A stretch of DNA of 64,000 nucleotides from Methanomassiliicoccaceae archaeon COG_1. GTDB taxonomy: Archaea > Thermoplasmatota > Thermoplasmata > Methanomassiliicoccales > Methanomethylophilaceae. Below are positions 1-8,051 of this stretch, one piece after another. Under the pieces are notes generated by a model that did no database searches, was not told the DNA's origin, and was given only the letters and a program-made list of their open reading frames with translations. Each line of letters opens with the position of its first letter. The stretch's first letter is position 1. Position numbers and translations under genes: made by a program. The stretch covers positions 62,001 to 126,000 of the forward strand of contig JAQQTI010000001.1 in assembly GCA_028561875.1 (NCBI GenBank). Direction: 5' to 3'.

Positions 1-10
1 AAGGTGAATC

Positions 11-24
11 CCGAACATGTTCGG
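11..24. promoter_or_regulatory. palindromic operator-like site, copy 1
   Basis: A perfect 14-base palindrome, CCGAACATGTTCGG, lies beyond the 3' end of the MFS gene. Its 12-base core is identical to the palindrome at 1495-1506 in front of the same MFS gene. It may belong to the promoter of a gene outside the window to the left. The role as an operator is inferred. Confidence 0.45.
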
Positions 25-80
25 AAAGGGATTTGGGGCGGGCCCGCGTTCTCGGGCCCACCCACGGTCTCGGTTCGGCG

Positions 81-1409
81 TCACCCGGCCCTGTCCTCCG
101 CCTTCGTTTCGATCTGACTCTTCTCCACGGAGAGGAAGGCGCAGACAGAGGCGGCAATCATCATGGTGAACGCTATGAGCCAGAGCGTCTGAAATTCGCC
201 AATCGTCTTATCGTCGATGATGAATCCCGCGAGGGTTATGAGTATCGCTCCTCCCGCGAAGGGGAAGAGGTTGAGCGCCGCCGTGGACGTCCCCGCCATC
301 CCCACGGGGTAGAGTTCTTTGATTTGCGCGTAAGCAGCCACGAAGAACCCGCCGAAGAATCCGAACAGGAAGTTGATGGCCATCTGCGCGGCGAATTCGT
401 TCGCGATGCCCGTGTCGGCCGTGAGCCAGATTGTCGCCCATATCGCGGTGTAGGCCAGCGTCCCGAAGACGACGACCTTCCTCCTGGAGCGCAGGAATCT
501 GTCGGAGATCACACCCGATATGGGGCAACCGAAAACCATCCCGACACCCACCATCATGATGAACAGGGAGGCGTCTTCCTTGCTGAATCCGAGCCCGCTC
601 TTGTAGAACGAGCCCGCCTGGGAGGCCTGCCAGAGCATGATGGTCCCATACATGAAGAAGAACCAGACGGCTAGCGGCCAGAACTTTCTGCCGCTGCCGA
701 ACGTCATCCTGAGGGCCTCGCCGGTCTTAATCCTCTCCGAGGTGGACTCCTTAACCGGCTCGCCGGTCTCCTCGGAGACGATGCTCTCGATGCTGGGCAG
801 CCCCATCTCGGACGGATGGTTCCTGACGAGGAGCCAGCACAGGCCGGCGATGACCGCGGTGATGATCGCGAGCGCGACATATGTGTTCTGAATCCCCAGG
901 GAATCCATCATGATAACCATGGGGGTCGCGGCGGCGATTCCTCCCACATTCCCGACGAGTAGCAGCATGCCGCTCATGGAGGCGAACTCGTTCTTCCTGT
1001 ACCAGACGGCCAGGATCTTCATGATCGGGATGTAGACCACCGCTGCACCGATGCCGATTATGAACTTGCCGGCGATCATGAGGTCGAACTTGCCGGTGGT
1101 GTCGGCCAGCGCGCCTAGTATCGAGCCCACGGCGATCAGCGATATGAACGTGCCCGCCGCGAGGCGGGGCCCCATCCTGTCCGTGAGTATCCCGCTGGGG
1201 ATTTGCATCAGCGTATATGCGTACAGATACGCCGATGCCAGGAGTGCGACGGAGGATGTTCCCACGCCAAACTCGGTCTGCAGTGTGTCGGAGATCGCTC
1301 CCCCCGTGGTCCTATGGAAGTAAACGAAAAAGTACGCCACCGCCAGGATGATGAAAATCACCCAGCGGTACCTCAGCATCCTCTTTTTCTCTGATGTGTC
1401 GATTGTCAT
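81..1409 (-). CDS. MFS transporter
   Basis: A 442-residue polytopic membrane protein of the major facilitator superfamily. The N-terminus has a short charged stretch followed by a first membrane helix (VIFIILAVAYFFVYFHRTT). A typical loop 2-3 motif, GILTDRMGPRLAAG, lies near residue 75, and its repeat in the second half is GVISDRFLRSRRK. About twelve hydrophobic segments and the length fit a complete MFS carrier, probably of the anion or organic-acid type, but the substrate cannot be read from the sequence. The start is the first ATG, 72 bases downstream of a TATA-like box (1481-1488) that is preceded by a palindrome. The palindrome suggests a dedicated regulator, possibly the HTH_10 protein encoded just upstream on the same strand. 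Confidence 0.9.
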   Translation of the reverse strand: MTIDTSEKKRMLRYRWVIFIILAVAYFFVYFHRTTGGAISDTLQTEFGVGTSSVALLASAYLYAYTLMQIPSGILTDRMGPRLAAGTFISLIAVGSILGALADTTGKFDLMIAGKFIIGIGAAVVYIPIMKILAVWYRKNEFASMSGMLLLVGNVGGIAAATPMVIMMDSLGIQNTYVALAIITAVIAGLCWLLVRNHPSEMGLPSIESIVSEETGEPVKESTSERIKTGEALRMTFGSGRKFWPLAVWFFFMYGTIMLWQASQAGSFYKSGLGFSKEDASLFIMMVGVGMVFGCPISGVISDRFLRSRRKVVVFGTLAYTAIWATIWLTADTGIANEFAAQMAINFLFGFFGGFFVAAYAQIKELYPVGMAGTSTAALNLFPFAGGAILITLAGFIIDDKTIGEFQTLWLIAFTMMIAASVCAFLSVEKSQIETKAEDRAG

Positions 1410-1480
1410 GTCGATACCGTTCCGATGGCAAGGCGGGCGGTCCCGATTCGACCCACGTCTAAAGTATCCCCCGCAGGGAG

Positions 1481-1506
1481 TTTATAAGGGGTTACGAACA
1501 TGTTCG
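1481..1506 (-). promoter_or_regulatory. TATA box with adjacent palindromic operator
   Basis: Reading the minus strand, a 12-base palindrome CGAACATGTTCG (1495-1506) is followed 6 bases later by a TATA-like CTTATAAA (1481-1488), then the MFS start at 1409. A dyad just upstream of TATA is a usual place for an archaeal activator or for a repressor acting on TBP/TFB recruitment. The same core recurs at 12-23. It starts right after the stop codon of the HTH_10 gene. Confidence 0.55.
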
Positions 1507-1509
1507 AAA

Positions 1510-2172
1510 TCATTCTTCGAGGCGGTTCATGCTTCCGATGTCGTAGTAGCAAAGGAAGATTTTCCTCTCAGCCTCGCGGAGGACCACGTTCAATGATGAT
1601 TTTGAGCACCCGAGGACGCGGCAGAGTCCGTCGAGCCCTGTCCTTTTCGGTATATCGTAGTACCCGAGGCCCATGGCCGTGTTGAAGTAGTGCTCCTGCT
1701 TCCGCGTGAGTACGACCTTCGGAGAGGACTTCCTGATGAAGAGCAGCTTTATGTGGTACCCGTGCTGCCGCATGGACTGCAGAAGCTCGAAGACGGCGTT
1801 CTCCGTCGGGCCGATCAGCGTCCACTCTGTCAGGGTTTCGCTGCGGGAAACCGCGGCGGATAGGGAGCAGTTCGCGCGACTGATCAGGTTCGAGAGGAGG
1901 CACCGGCGGTTCACGACCGTGGCCACATACACGCCCTCCTTGGAACGGACGATGTTGCATTCCCCGTCGCCCGTCACCGTGTAACCGACCGAGACGTCGT
2001 CGTTCTCGTCGGTGATTTTGATCATGGACTGCCCCGCCCCCTCGCCCTTCATGGAACATGTGAGGACCTCCACCCCTATGCCTTTGTTTCCGACTTCCAT
2101 GGGGAGGATGCCGCGGCAGGGGTTCTCCTCTACGTTCTTAGAACGGTCCAGGAGGATTTTGCAGGCGTACAT
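1510..2172 (-). CDS. HTH_10 family (bacterio-opsin activator-like) transcription regulator
   Basis: A 220-residue archaeal regulator. Residues about 154-206 form an HTH_10 domain, beginning LTRKQEHYFNTAMGLGYYDI and including the recognition-helix region GCSKSSLNVVLREAERKI. The first 150 residues look like the poorly conserved sensor domain usual in this family; its ligand is unknown. No membrane segment is seen. The gene lies directly upstream of, and in the same direction as, the MFS gene, with a palindrome and TATA box between them. It is therefore a reasonable candidate to control that transporter, but this is inference. It diverges from the M20 deacylase gene. Confidence 0.8.
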   Translation of the reverse strand: MYACKILLDRSKNVEENPCRGILPMEVGNKGIGVEVLTCSMKGEGAGQSMIKITDENDDVSVGYTVTGDGECNIVRSKEGVYVATVVNRRCLLSNLISRANCSLSAAVSRSETLTEWTLIGPTENAVFELLQSMRQHGYHIKLLFIRKSSPKVVLTRKQEHYFNTAMGLGYYDIPKRTGLDGLCRVLGCSKSSLNVVLREAERKIFLCYYDIGSMNRLEE

Positions 2173-2308
2173 GTACGTAATAACACCCCATTATCGCAAC
2201 CGAATATCCTCGTTTTTACTAACATGTGCGGTTTTTTTGGGTCGTCGAGGCGCCCGCCCGCCCTTCCCCGCATCTCCCTGGCACCATGTCTCCCGGCCAT
2301 CTTACGGG

Positions 2309-2317
2309 TTTTTATCG
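2309..2317 (+). promoter_or_regulatory. TATA-like box of the M20 gene
   Basis: TTTTTATCG lies about 25 bases before the ATG at 2338, the spacing expected for a leaderless archaeal transcript. This supports 2338 as the start rather than the in-frame ATG at 2224. Confidence 0.45.
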
Positions 2318-2337
2318 CTTCAAGTGATTACGGGAGC

Positions 2338-3633
2338 ATGGAGCTCGGGGAGATTCTGGGGAAGATAGAGGCGTCGCGCGACGACATCGTCGACACCATG
2401 TGCGGCATGATCTCCATTCCCGCAATCTCTCCCGAGGTCGGTGGCAACGGCGAAGCCGCCCGCGCCGATTATCTGATGGGGAAGCTCGAAGGCTTCGACT
2501 CCGTGCAGAGGATCGACGTCCCCCATTTCGATGATCCGACCATCATGCGCCCGAACATCCTCGCGAAGAAGAACGGGAAGAAGAGGGGCACGGTGTGGAT
2601 AATCGCTCACACCGACACCGTTCCCGCCGGCGACCTCGACAAGTGGGAGACCGACCCGTTCACCGGCGTCTACAGAGACGGGCGCGTCTACGGGCGTGGC
2701 ACGGAGGATAACGGGCAGTCCGTGATCTCTTCGATTTTCGCCTCGAAGTTCATCGAGAAGGGGGCACTCGAAGGCATGTCCCTCGGAATAGCGCTCGTCG
2801 CCGACGAGGAGATGGCGAGCTCCATGGGCATCTGCCATCTTATCGATGAAAACTGCTTCGACCCCGCCGACATCTTCGTGGTCCCGGACTGGGGGAGCCC
2901 TGGCGGGAGCTGCATCGAGGTCAACGAGAAAAGCCTCATATGGCTGAGGTTCGACATAGAGGGGAGAGCATGCCACGCCTCCACCCCGGACAAGGGGGCC
3001 AACGCCCTCCGTGCCGGATGCCGGCTGATGGGGGGCGTCCTCAAGGACCTGGAGCACCGCTTCGGCGACTCCGATCAGATTTTCACGCCGCCGGTGTCGA
3101 GCTTCGAACCCACCAAGTGCACGGTCGCCTCGGAGAACGTCAACACCGTCCCCGGGGAATGGTCGTTCAACATCGATGCCCGCGTGCTCCCGAAGTACGA
3201 CCTCGACGACGTTCTCGCCGCGGCGCAGAGAATCGGAAGCACGGTCGCCAAGGAGACGGGGGCGGTAATCAAAGTGAGCGAGGTGCAGAGGCACGTATCC
3301 GGCGGGAGCTCTTCGGTGGACTCGCCGGCTTACAAGGCGCTTTCCGACGCGGTCGAGTCCGTCACCGGGCGTGCGCCGAGGGCCGTCGGGGTGGGGGGAG
3401 CTACGTGCGCCAACTTCTTCCGGCAGAAGGGATACGACGCCTACGTCTGGCAGACGGGGGGAGGGACCCTCCACGCGCCGAACGAGTATGTGGAGATCGA
3501 CAACCTCCTGACGGATACGAAGGTGTTCGCTACCCTGTTCTACAACCTATGCGTGAAGGGCCGAGCGGCAATCCGTATATGCCGCGTACGCCCCATTCGG
3601 GGGATGGCCGCGGGCGTGATGTCGCGGCGGTAG
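2338..3633 (+). CDS. M20 family metallodeacylase (ArgE/DapE-like)
   Basis: A 431-residue cytosolic zinc-dependent amidohydrolase of the M20 family, which removes acyl groups from amino acids or diamino acids, as in acetylornithine or succinyl-diaminopimelate metabolism. Visible family motifs are VWIIAHTDTVPAG (first metal His and Asp), GRGTEDNGQSVIS (bridging Asp), VADEEM (catalytic and metal Glu), VPDWGSP (metal Asp) and GGGTLHAPNEYVE (last metal His). The dimerisation insert begins near WLRFDIEGRACHASTP. The exact substrate is uncertain. The start at 2338 is chosen from its TATA spacing. The last 30 residues after FYNLCVKG are basic, look unlike the family, and are read antisense through the end of ftsY (94-base overlap). 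Confidence 0.85.
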   Translation: MELGEILGKIEASRDDIVDTMCGMISIPAISPEVGGNGEAARADYLMGKLEGFDSVQRIDVPHFDDPTIMRPNILAKKNGKKRGTVWIIAHTDTVPAGDLDKWETDPFTGVYRDGRVYGRGTEDNGQSVISSIFASKFIEKGALEGMSLGIALVADEEMASSMGICHLIDENCFDPADIFVVPDWGSPGGSCIEVNEKSLIWLRFDIEGRACHASTPDKGANALRAGCRLMGGVLKDLEHRFGDSDQIFTPPVSSFEPTKCTVASENVNTVPGEWSFNIDARVLPKYDLDDVLAAAQRIGSTVAKETGAVIKVSEVQRHVSGGSSSVDSPAYKALSDAVESVTGRAPRAVGVGGATCANFFRQKGYDAYVWQTGGGTLHAPNEYVEIDNLLTDTKVFATLFYNLCVKGRAAIRICRVRPIRGMAAGVMSRR

Positions 3634-4778
3634 CGCGGCGGGCCGGGTTCCGAAGCGCGGTCTCGGCGCTGCTCGATCTCCCCGTCTTCGAATAGCCTGT
3701 CCAGCATCCAATCGGCATCGAACTTCGCGATGTCGTCGTATTCCTGCCCGTCGCAGACGAACGCGATCGGTTTGCCGATCGTCTTGGCGATGGACAGAGC
3801 GGCGCCGCCCTTGGCGTCGGTGTCGATCTTCGTGAGGATGATCGCGTCGATGCCGACGGCGGCGTCGAAGACCCTCGCCTGCTCGATCGCATCGTTTCCG
3901 GCGAGGGCGTCTCCGACGAAGATCTTCAGCTCGGGCTTGGCCGTTTTGACGATCTTCTTCATCTCGGCGATGAGGTTGTTGTTGGTCTGCATCCTGCCCG
4001 CGGTGTCGATGAGGACCACGTCCCTCCTCTTCGATACGGCGTGCTCCACCGCATCGTAGGCGACGGACGCGGGGTCGGCGTCCTGCGATGCTTTGACGAT
4101 CTTCACGCCGAGGTTGTCGGCATGGATGCTCAGTTGCTCGATCGCCCCGGCGCGGAAGGTGTCGCAGGCGGCTAGCACGACGCTCAGCCCCTGCTTCTTC
4201 ATGCGGTTGGCGATCTTCGCGATAGCGGTAGTCTTGCCGGTGCCGTTGATGCCGACGAACACGACGACCGCCGGCCTCTCCTGCTCCTCGTACCACGCGT
4301 CGAAGTCGAACGAGTTCACCGCGAGGATGTCCCTCACGGCGCCCTTCACGGCGAGCTCCACGACCTGCTCGAGGGTGTACTCTCTGCTGTACCTCCTGCC
4401 GACAAGGCCCTCCCTGACGCCGAGGATGATCTCCTGCACGACGGGATAGGCTACGTCGGACTCGAGGAGTATGACTTCTAGCTCGTCGAGGATGTCGTCG
4501 AGCGGGTCGTTCTTGATTTTCTTGGCCGAAAAGGAGTCGGAAAGAATCTCCGGGGGGCGTTTCTGTGAGTCCCTCGCCTTGGCGAGCTCCCGCCTCTCCC
4601 CCTTCGAGAGCTTCCTCCCTGGATCCGGCTCGGGAGTTGCAGGCCCCCCTGCGATCCGGTCCCCCTCGGCACATTCCGGAGGCCGCGCGGTTCCCGCGTC
4701 GACGTAGACCCTTGACTCGTCCAGCTCGCTGCCCCTCTTGAAGACGTCTTTGAGCTTGGACTTGAGGGAGCCGAACAT
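3540..4778 (-). CDS. ftsY: signal recognition particle receptor FtsY
   Basis: A 412-residue SRP GTPase that docks SRP-ribosome complexes at the membrane. After an amphipathic, charged A-like region (residues 1-90) comes the N domain and then the G domain: G1 GINGTGKTT at about 177-185, DTFRAGA at about 205, DTAGR at about 258 and TKIDTDAKGG at about 318. It ends family-like at DDIAKFDADWMLDRLFE. A further basic tail of about 45 residues is absent from usual FtsY proteins and lies antisense to the end of the M20 gene. It closes the run rpl18a-pfdA-ftsY, 4 bases after pfdA. This arrangement is familiar from archaea, which supports the call. Confidence 0.95.
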   Translation of the reverse strand: MFGSLKSKLKDVFKRGSELDESRVYVDAGTARPPECAEGDRIAGGPATPEPDPGRKLSKGERRELAKARDSQKRPPEILSDSFSAKKIKNDPLDDILDELEVILLESDVAYPVVQEIILGVREGLVGRRYSREYTLEQVVELAVKGAVRDILAVNSFDFDAWYEEQERPAVVVFVGINGTGKTTAIAKIANRMKKQGLSVVLAACDTFRAGAIEQLSIHADNLGVKIVKASQDADPASVAYDAVEHAVSKRRDVVLIDTAGRMQTNNNLIAEMKKIVKTAKPELKIFVGDALAGNDAIEQARVFDAAVGIDAIILTKIDTDAKGGAALSIAKTIGKPIAFVCDGQEYDDIAKFDADWMLDRLFEDGEIEQRRDRASEPGPPRYRRDITPAAIPRMGRTRHIRIAARPFTHRL

Positions 4779-4782
4779 GAGA

Positions 4783-5214
4783 TCACTGCATGGGCAGGGC
4801 CTGCTTTCTCCGAGAGTACTCCGCCTGGATGGCGTTCTGGAGGTCTTCCGCGTACCCGGAGACCTCCTGCATTGCGGCGATGGACCTCTTCAACGCCTCG
4901 GAGATGCTGTCGGCGTTGCCGTCCATGAAGGATTTCGCCTCGGCAAGCCCCTTCTCCACCGAGACGCCGCTGCCTATGCCGACGACGGCCTTCTTTCTCT
5001 CGCCCACAACGACGGTGACGAAGGAGGACGCGCCCACTGGGAGGAGGACCTCCTCGCCGGGCTTGGCGTCGGCTATGGCCTGCAGGGACCTGCTCGCCCT
5101 GACGGCCTCGTCGCGGGAGGCCTGCAGGAGCCTCACCTGGTCGGTGAGGGCCTCGAGCTGACGGTTGTAGCTCTCCAGGACCCTGACGGCCTGTCCGAGC
5201 TCGTCGTCGTTCAT
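4783..5214 (-). CDS. pfdA: prefoldin alpha subunit
   Basis: A 143-residue subunit of the hexameric archaeal prefoldin chaperone, which holds unfolded proteins and passes them to the thermosome. The N-terminal helix (LGQAVRVLESYNRQLEALTD) and the C-terminal helix, from GLAEAKSFMDGNADSISEAL to the end, form the coiled-coil tentacle. Between them lies the beta-hairpin core, PVGASSFVTVVVGERKKAVV, with GIGSGVSVEK. Start MNDDELGQ is chosen because its ATG overlaps the rpl18a stop (ATGA) and the family begins there; an upstream in-frame ATG would add an unrelated leader antisense to nothing useful. It is co-transcribed with ftsY. Confidence 0.9.
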   Translation of the reverse strand: MNDDELGQAVRVLESYNRQLEALTDQVRLLQASRDEAVRASRSLQAIADAKPGEEVLLPVGASSFVTVVVGERKKAVVGIGSGVSVEKGLAEAKSFMDGNADSISEALKRSIAAMQEVSGYAEDLQNAIQAEYSRRKQALPMQ

Positions 5215-5441
5215 CCTCGGGCACCGATCTGGTATTTCACGAGATGGCTCTCGACCTGGTCGGCGGGGATCTCCTCGATTCTGTCGATCTTGATCTGCCA
5301 TCTCTTCATCTTGTGGCGGCTGCCTATGGTGGAGAGGGTCTTCTCCCTGACGGCGGCCTCGTCGTCGGCAGCCATCTCGATGGAGAACAGCTGCTCTTTC
5401 CTGGGGTCCGCGAAGGAACCCGTAACGCGGAAGGCTCTCAT
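5211..5441 (-). CDS. rpl18a: 50S ribosomal protein L18a (LX)
   Basis: A 76-residue archaeal large-subunit protein LX/L18Ae. The sequence begins MRAFRVTGSF and includes KEQLFSIEMAADDEAAVREK, then GSRHKMKRWQIKIDRIEEI, the pattern typical of this short family. The start ATG at 5441 gives the usual length; the longer open frame upstream is only the shadow of priS. The stop overlaps the pfdA start by ATGA, so the two are translationally coupled. LX-pfdA-ftsY clustering is common in Euryarchaeota. Confidence 0.92.
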   Translation of the reverse strand: MRAFRVTGSFADPRKEQLFSIEMAADDEAAVREKTLSTIGSRHKMKRWQIKIDRIEEIPADQVESHLVKYQIGARG

Positions 5442-5470
5442 GCTAATCCTACTACGCGCAGATGGCCGAG

Positions 5471-6772
5471 CTAGATAAAGGTTCCTAGTTCGGCCGGCGG
5501 CCCTCGGAAGAGCCTCCCCTCGCGGTCCCTTGCCCACCCTACGTCTGCGTACTTCCTGCCGACGAGAAACGCCGCTGCGTACTCCGGGACCTCGGTCTCG
5601 CCCTCGAGGGTCATGTCCTCGCCCAGCATGCGTAGCGACATGGGTTTCCTCACCGTGACCCTCACGGAGTCGTCGGTGTAGACCTCTGGCACTGCGGATT
5701 GGAGGGGGTCGTAGTCGGTTAGCTGGTCGCGGGTGAGGGGGGACACCCTCAGGCCGGTCTTGCCGTGCAGGGACCCAGGCAGGCGGATCAGCCTCTTGAT
5801 GTCCGGGGTGACCGGCTTGTCGATCTCGCTGGAGAGGGTGGGTGCGATATCGCCCACGGCGGCGATGAGGATGTCCTGTTCGTTCTTCTTCAGGTCCGCC
5901 ATGGTGTTCCTCGCGAACATGCCCTCCTCGACGGCGTCGAGTTTCCGTGCCAGATTCTCCAAAGTGGGCTTGGTGGACTTCACGCCCGGGTACTTCCCCA
6001 TGAACCCCTTCGGGTCGGTCTCCAGGTCCCGCACGGCGGTGAACAGGGCGTTCCTCATCTTCCGCTTCCACCCGCCCTCCTCGCCGGAAGGTATCAGGCG
6101 GTACTCGTGGACGGACGCCCTCACGGCCCCCCCGGGCAGGGTCTTGGTCCCCAGGGCGTTCCTCTGGACCGGGAAGACCCAGTCAAGGTCCAGGCCGGCG
6201 CAGGAGATGTAGTCGACGATCTCCCTCCGTTCGTGGGTGCCGAGGGTGAGGATGTCGTCCGAGCGGACGTGGGCGTGGTACCCCCTGCCCCCCGAGAAGC
6301 AGATGTGCACCTGGTCCTCGGAGAAACCGAGGTCGCCGTACAGGTAGTCGTCCACCAGGGCGACCATCTCCTTCCGGATCTGGACCATCATCTCCGAGTA
6401 GGTCATGCCCTCCGAACCAGCGAGATGGTCGGCATCCAGGTCGAAGATGAGCTCGGCGCCCATCCACTCCTTGTCGTCCATGACCTGCTCCGAGGGGCGG
6501 CGGTAGTAGGCGGTGGAGTAGTAGCTGTGCTGTGGGACCTTCGCGGCCAGGAAGTGCTGCAACCCGTCCTGGGTGGGGAAGGCCATGTGCCTCTGCATGG
6601 TGCCTCCGAAGGGTATGAACCCGAACTCCCTCCGCGTGAAGCGGTCGGGCATGGGGATGTCCGCGGAGCGGTAGTAGCGGCGGAACAGCTTGAATAGGAA
6701 CCTGCCGTTGGCGTCCGGAACGCTGTCGCGGCGCTGCGGTCTGTCGGAGGGAGATGCCCCGGTCTGCTCCAT
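5471..6772 (-). CDS. priS: DNA primase small (catalytic) subunit PriS
   Basis: A 433-residue archaeo-eukaryotic primase catalytic subunit, which makes the RNA/DNA primers for replication together with PriL. The active-site aspartates appear in ELIFDLDADH (D111 and D113). The nucleotide-binding signature SGGRGYHAHV spans about residues 160-169. IKRLIRLPGSLHGKTGL is the late conserved block that carries the third acidic/His site region. The N-terminal block RFLFKLFRRYYRSADIPMP matches the family. It lies upstream of rpl18a in the same direction (29-base gap) and diverges from a TatD-like gene. The stop is TAG. Confidence 0.93.
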   Translation of the reverse strand: MEQTGASPSDRPQRRDSVPDANGRFLFKLFRRYYRSADIPMPDRFTRREFGFIPFGGTMQRHMAFPTQDGLQHFLAAKVPQHSYYSTAYYRRPSEQVMDDKEWMGAELIFDLDADHLAGSEGMTYSEMMVQIRKEMVALVDDYLYGDLGFSEDQVHICFSGGRGYHAHVRSDDILTLGTHERREIVDYISCAGLDLDWVFPVQRNALGTKTLPGGAVRASVHEYRLIPSGEEGGWKRKMRNALFTAVRDLETDPKGFMGKYPGVKSTKPTLENLARKLDAVEEGMFARNTMADLKKNEQDILIAAVGDIAPTLSSEIDKPVTPDIKRLIRLPGSLHGKTGLRVSPLTRDQLTDYDPLQSAVPEVYTDDSVRVTVRKPMSLRMLGEDMTLEGETEVPEYAAAFLVGRKYADVGWARDREGRLFRGPPAELGTFI

Positions 6773-6796
6773 GATGCGCGCTCAACCGAGTTACGC

Positions 6797-6804
6797 TTAT
6801 TAAT
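6797..6804 (+). promoter_or_regulatory. TATA box for the TatD-like gene
   Basis: TTATTAAT lies 22-29 bases before the ATG at 6826, as for a leaderless transcript, within the 53-base divergent spacer shared with priS. Confidence 0.5.
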
Positions 6805-6825
6805 GGCTATTGAGCTAGCCGTAGC

Positions 6826-7659
6826 ATGGAAGGGCTCCCCGTTTACGACAACCATTTCCACATGAGCCCGTCCGGGCGTAACGTGGACGCCCTCCGCGAG
6901 TTCGAGCGCGAGGGCGGAACGGGGATCACCCTCGTGACCCTCCCGTACCGCGAGGTCCCGATACGCGTAGGGGCGGACTTCGCTCGCTCCTACGAGATCA
7001 CATACGATCTGGCGGCGAAGGCGAGGGAATCCACGTCAGTCGAGGTCAACGTCGCCGTCGGGCCGTACCCCGTCCTGATCGTACCGCTCGCGGAGGCGTT
7101 CGGGCTGGATAAGGCCAAGGGCATGCTCATCGAGGGGATGGAGGCGGCCGGGAAGGCCGTGGCCGAGGGGAAGGCGGCGGCCATAGGCGAGATTGGGAGA
7201 CCGCATTTCGGCTGTGACAGAGACATATGGGACGCATCCAACGAGGTGCTCGCGAGGGGGATGGAAATCGCCAGGGAGAACGGCTGCCCGGTGATAATAC
7301 ACAGCGAATCTTCCCCCGACACCGACAGGAGCCTCGCGGAGATCGCGGGGAAGGTGGGGCTGGACCCCGGCCTCGTGGTCAAGCATTCCTCCCCGCCGTA
7401 CGTCACCCCCGAGGAGACCTGTGGCGTGATGCCGTCCCTGCCCGCATCGAAGACCGGCATCAAGAAGGCGCTCTCGAAGGGGAGCTCCCGCTTCATGATC
7501 GAGACGGATTACATCGACGATCCGGCAAGGCCGTCGTCGGTCATGGCCTGCACCACCGTGCCCAACAAGGTCAGGTGGATGCTGAATTCCGGCATCGCGG
7601 ACAGCGAGACCGTCTGCCGCATATGCGGGGACATCCCCCAATCGCTTTACAATCGCTGA
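6826..7659 (+). CDS. TatD-like metal-dependent hydrolase
   Basis: A 277-residue amidohydrolase-fold protein related to archaeal TatD-type hydrolases. Metal-binding positions are visible in order: DNHFHM (H-x-H) at residue 9, AAIGEIGRPHF (Glu), PVIIHSES (His), VVKHSSPPYV (His) and FMIETDYIDD (Asp). The cytosolic role is unknown; the family includes nucleases and amidohydrolases. The C-terminal RICGDIPQSLYNR matches the usual final helix, in which an N-x-x-x-L/F ending is common. It diverges from priS. A second, more canonical TatD lies at 62150-62848. Confidence 0.8.
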   Translation: MEGLPVYDNHFHMSPSGRNVDALREFEREGGTGITLVTLPYREVPIRVGADFARSYEITYDLAAKARESTSVEVNVAVGPYPVLIVPLAEAFGLDKAKGMLIEGMEAAGKAVAEGKAAAIGEIGRPHFGCDRDIWDASNEVLARGMEIARENGCPVIIHSESSPDTDRSLAEIAGKVGLDPGLVVKHSSPPYVTPEETCGVMPSLPASKTGIKKALSKGSSRFMIETDYIDDPARPSSVMACTTVPNKVRWMLNSGIADSETVCRICGDIPQSLYNR

Positions 7660-8051
7660 CGAATTCACAACCGGGTAACGAAGCCCGCGCATCCCGGGAG
7701 AGAATCCGTCGGAGAGCCAGTTGTCGAGCAACACGTCCGGTTCCGGCGCGGCCCGCGCCGCGAGAGCATGTGCAGAACATCCCCCGAACCGGGCGGACCC
7801 ATCCCCTCGGGTGCGGGGCGGAGTTCCAAGCACTCGGCGGAAGGGAGGGGGAGCACGGGGATACGCCGTTCCGCGGACGGCCCCTTCCGCGGGACGTCCG
7901 CTCGTCCGCTGGTAGGAACGTTTCCAGCCAACGAGGGATTTTTACCAGTTTCAATATTTTTCAGGTTTGCTGGAAAAATCCTACGAGAGGCCCCTGAAAT
8001 GTCTGAATCCCGAGGTATGCCCTAAAATAACTTCACCATCTTACTGCGGGC
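7660..8051. other. non-coding spacer with inverted repeat
   Basis: No convincing gene is seen in these 392 bases; open frames here run antisense into neighbours and look random. Near the right end, GATTTTTACCAG (7938-7948 region) is mirrored by CTGGAAAAATC (7970-7980), with an AT-rich loop between. TTTCCAGC at 7921-7928 also pairs with GCTGGAAA at 7969-7976. Either could be a promoter-proximal operator or a hairpin for the downstream gene. Confidence 0.4.

Noticed and set aside
2320-3474. Long open frame opposite the M20 gene
   Set aside because: It is the antisense shadow of a gene with full family motifs; its own translation is rich in Arg/Gly/Val with no domain.
7571-7954. Minus-strand frame in the spacer after the TatD-like gene
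   Set aside because: It overlaps the TatD-like 3' end antisense, is Arg/Pro/Cys-rich and has no promoter or motif.
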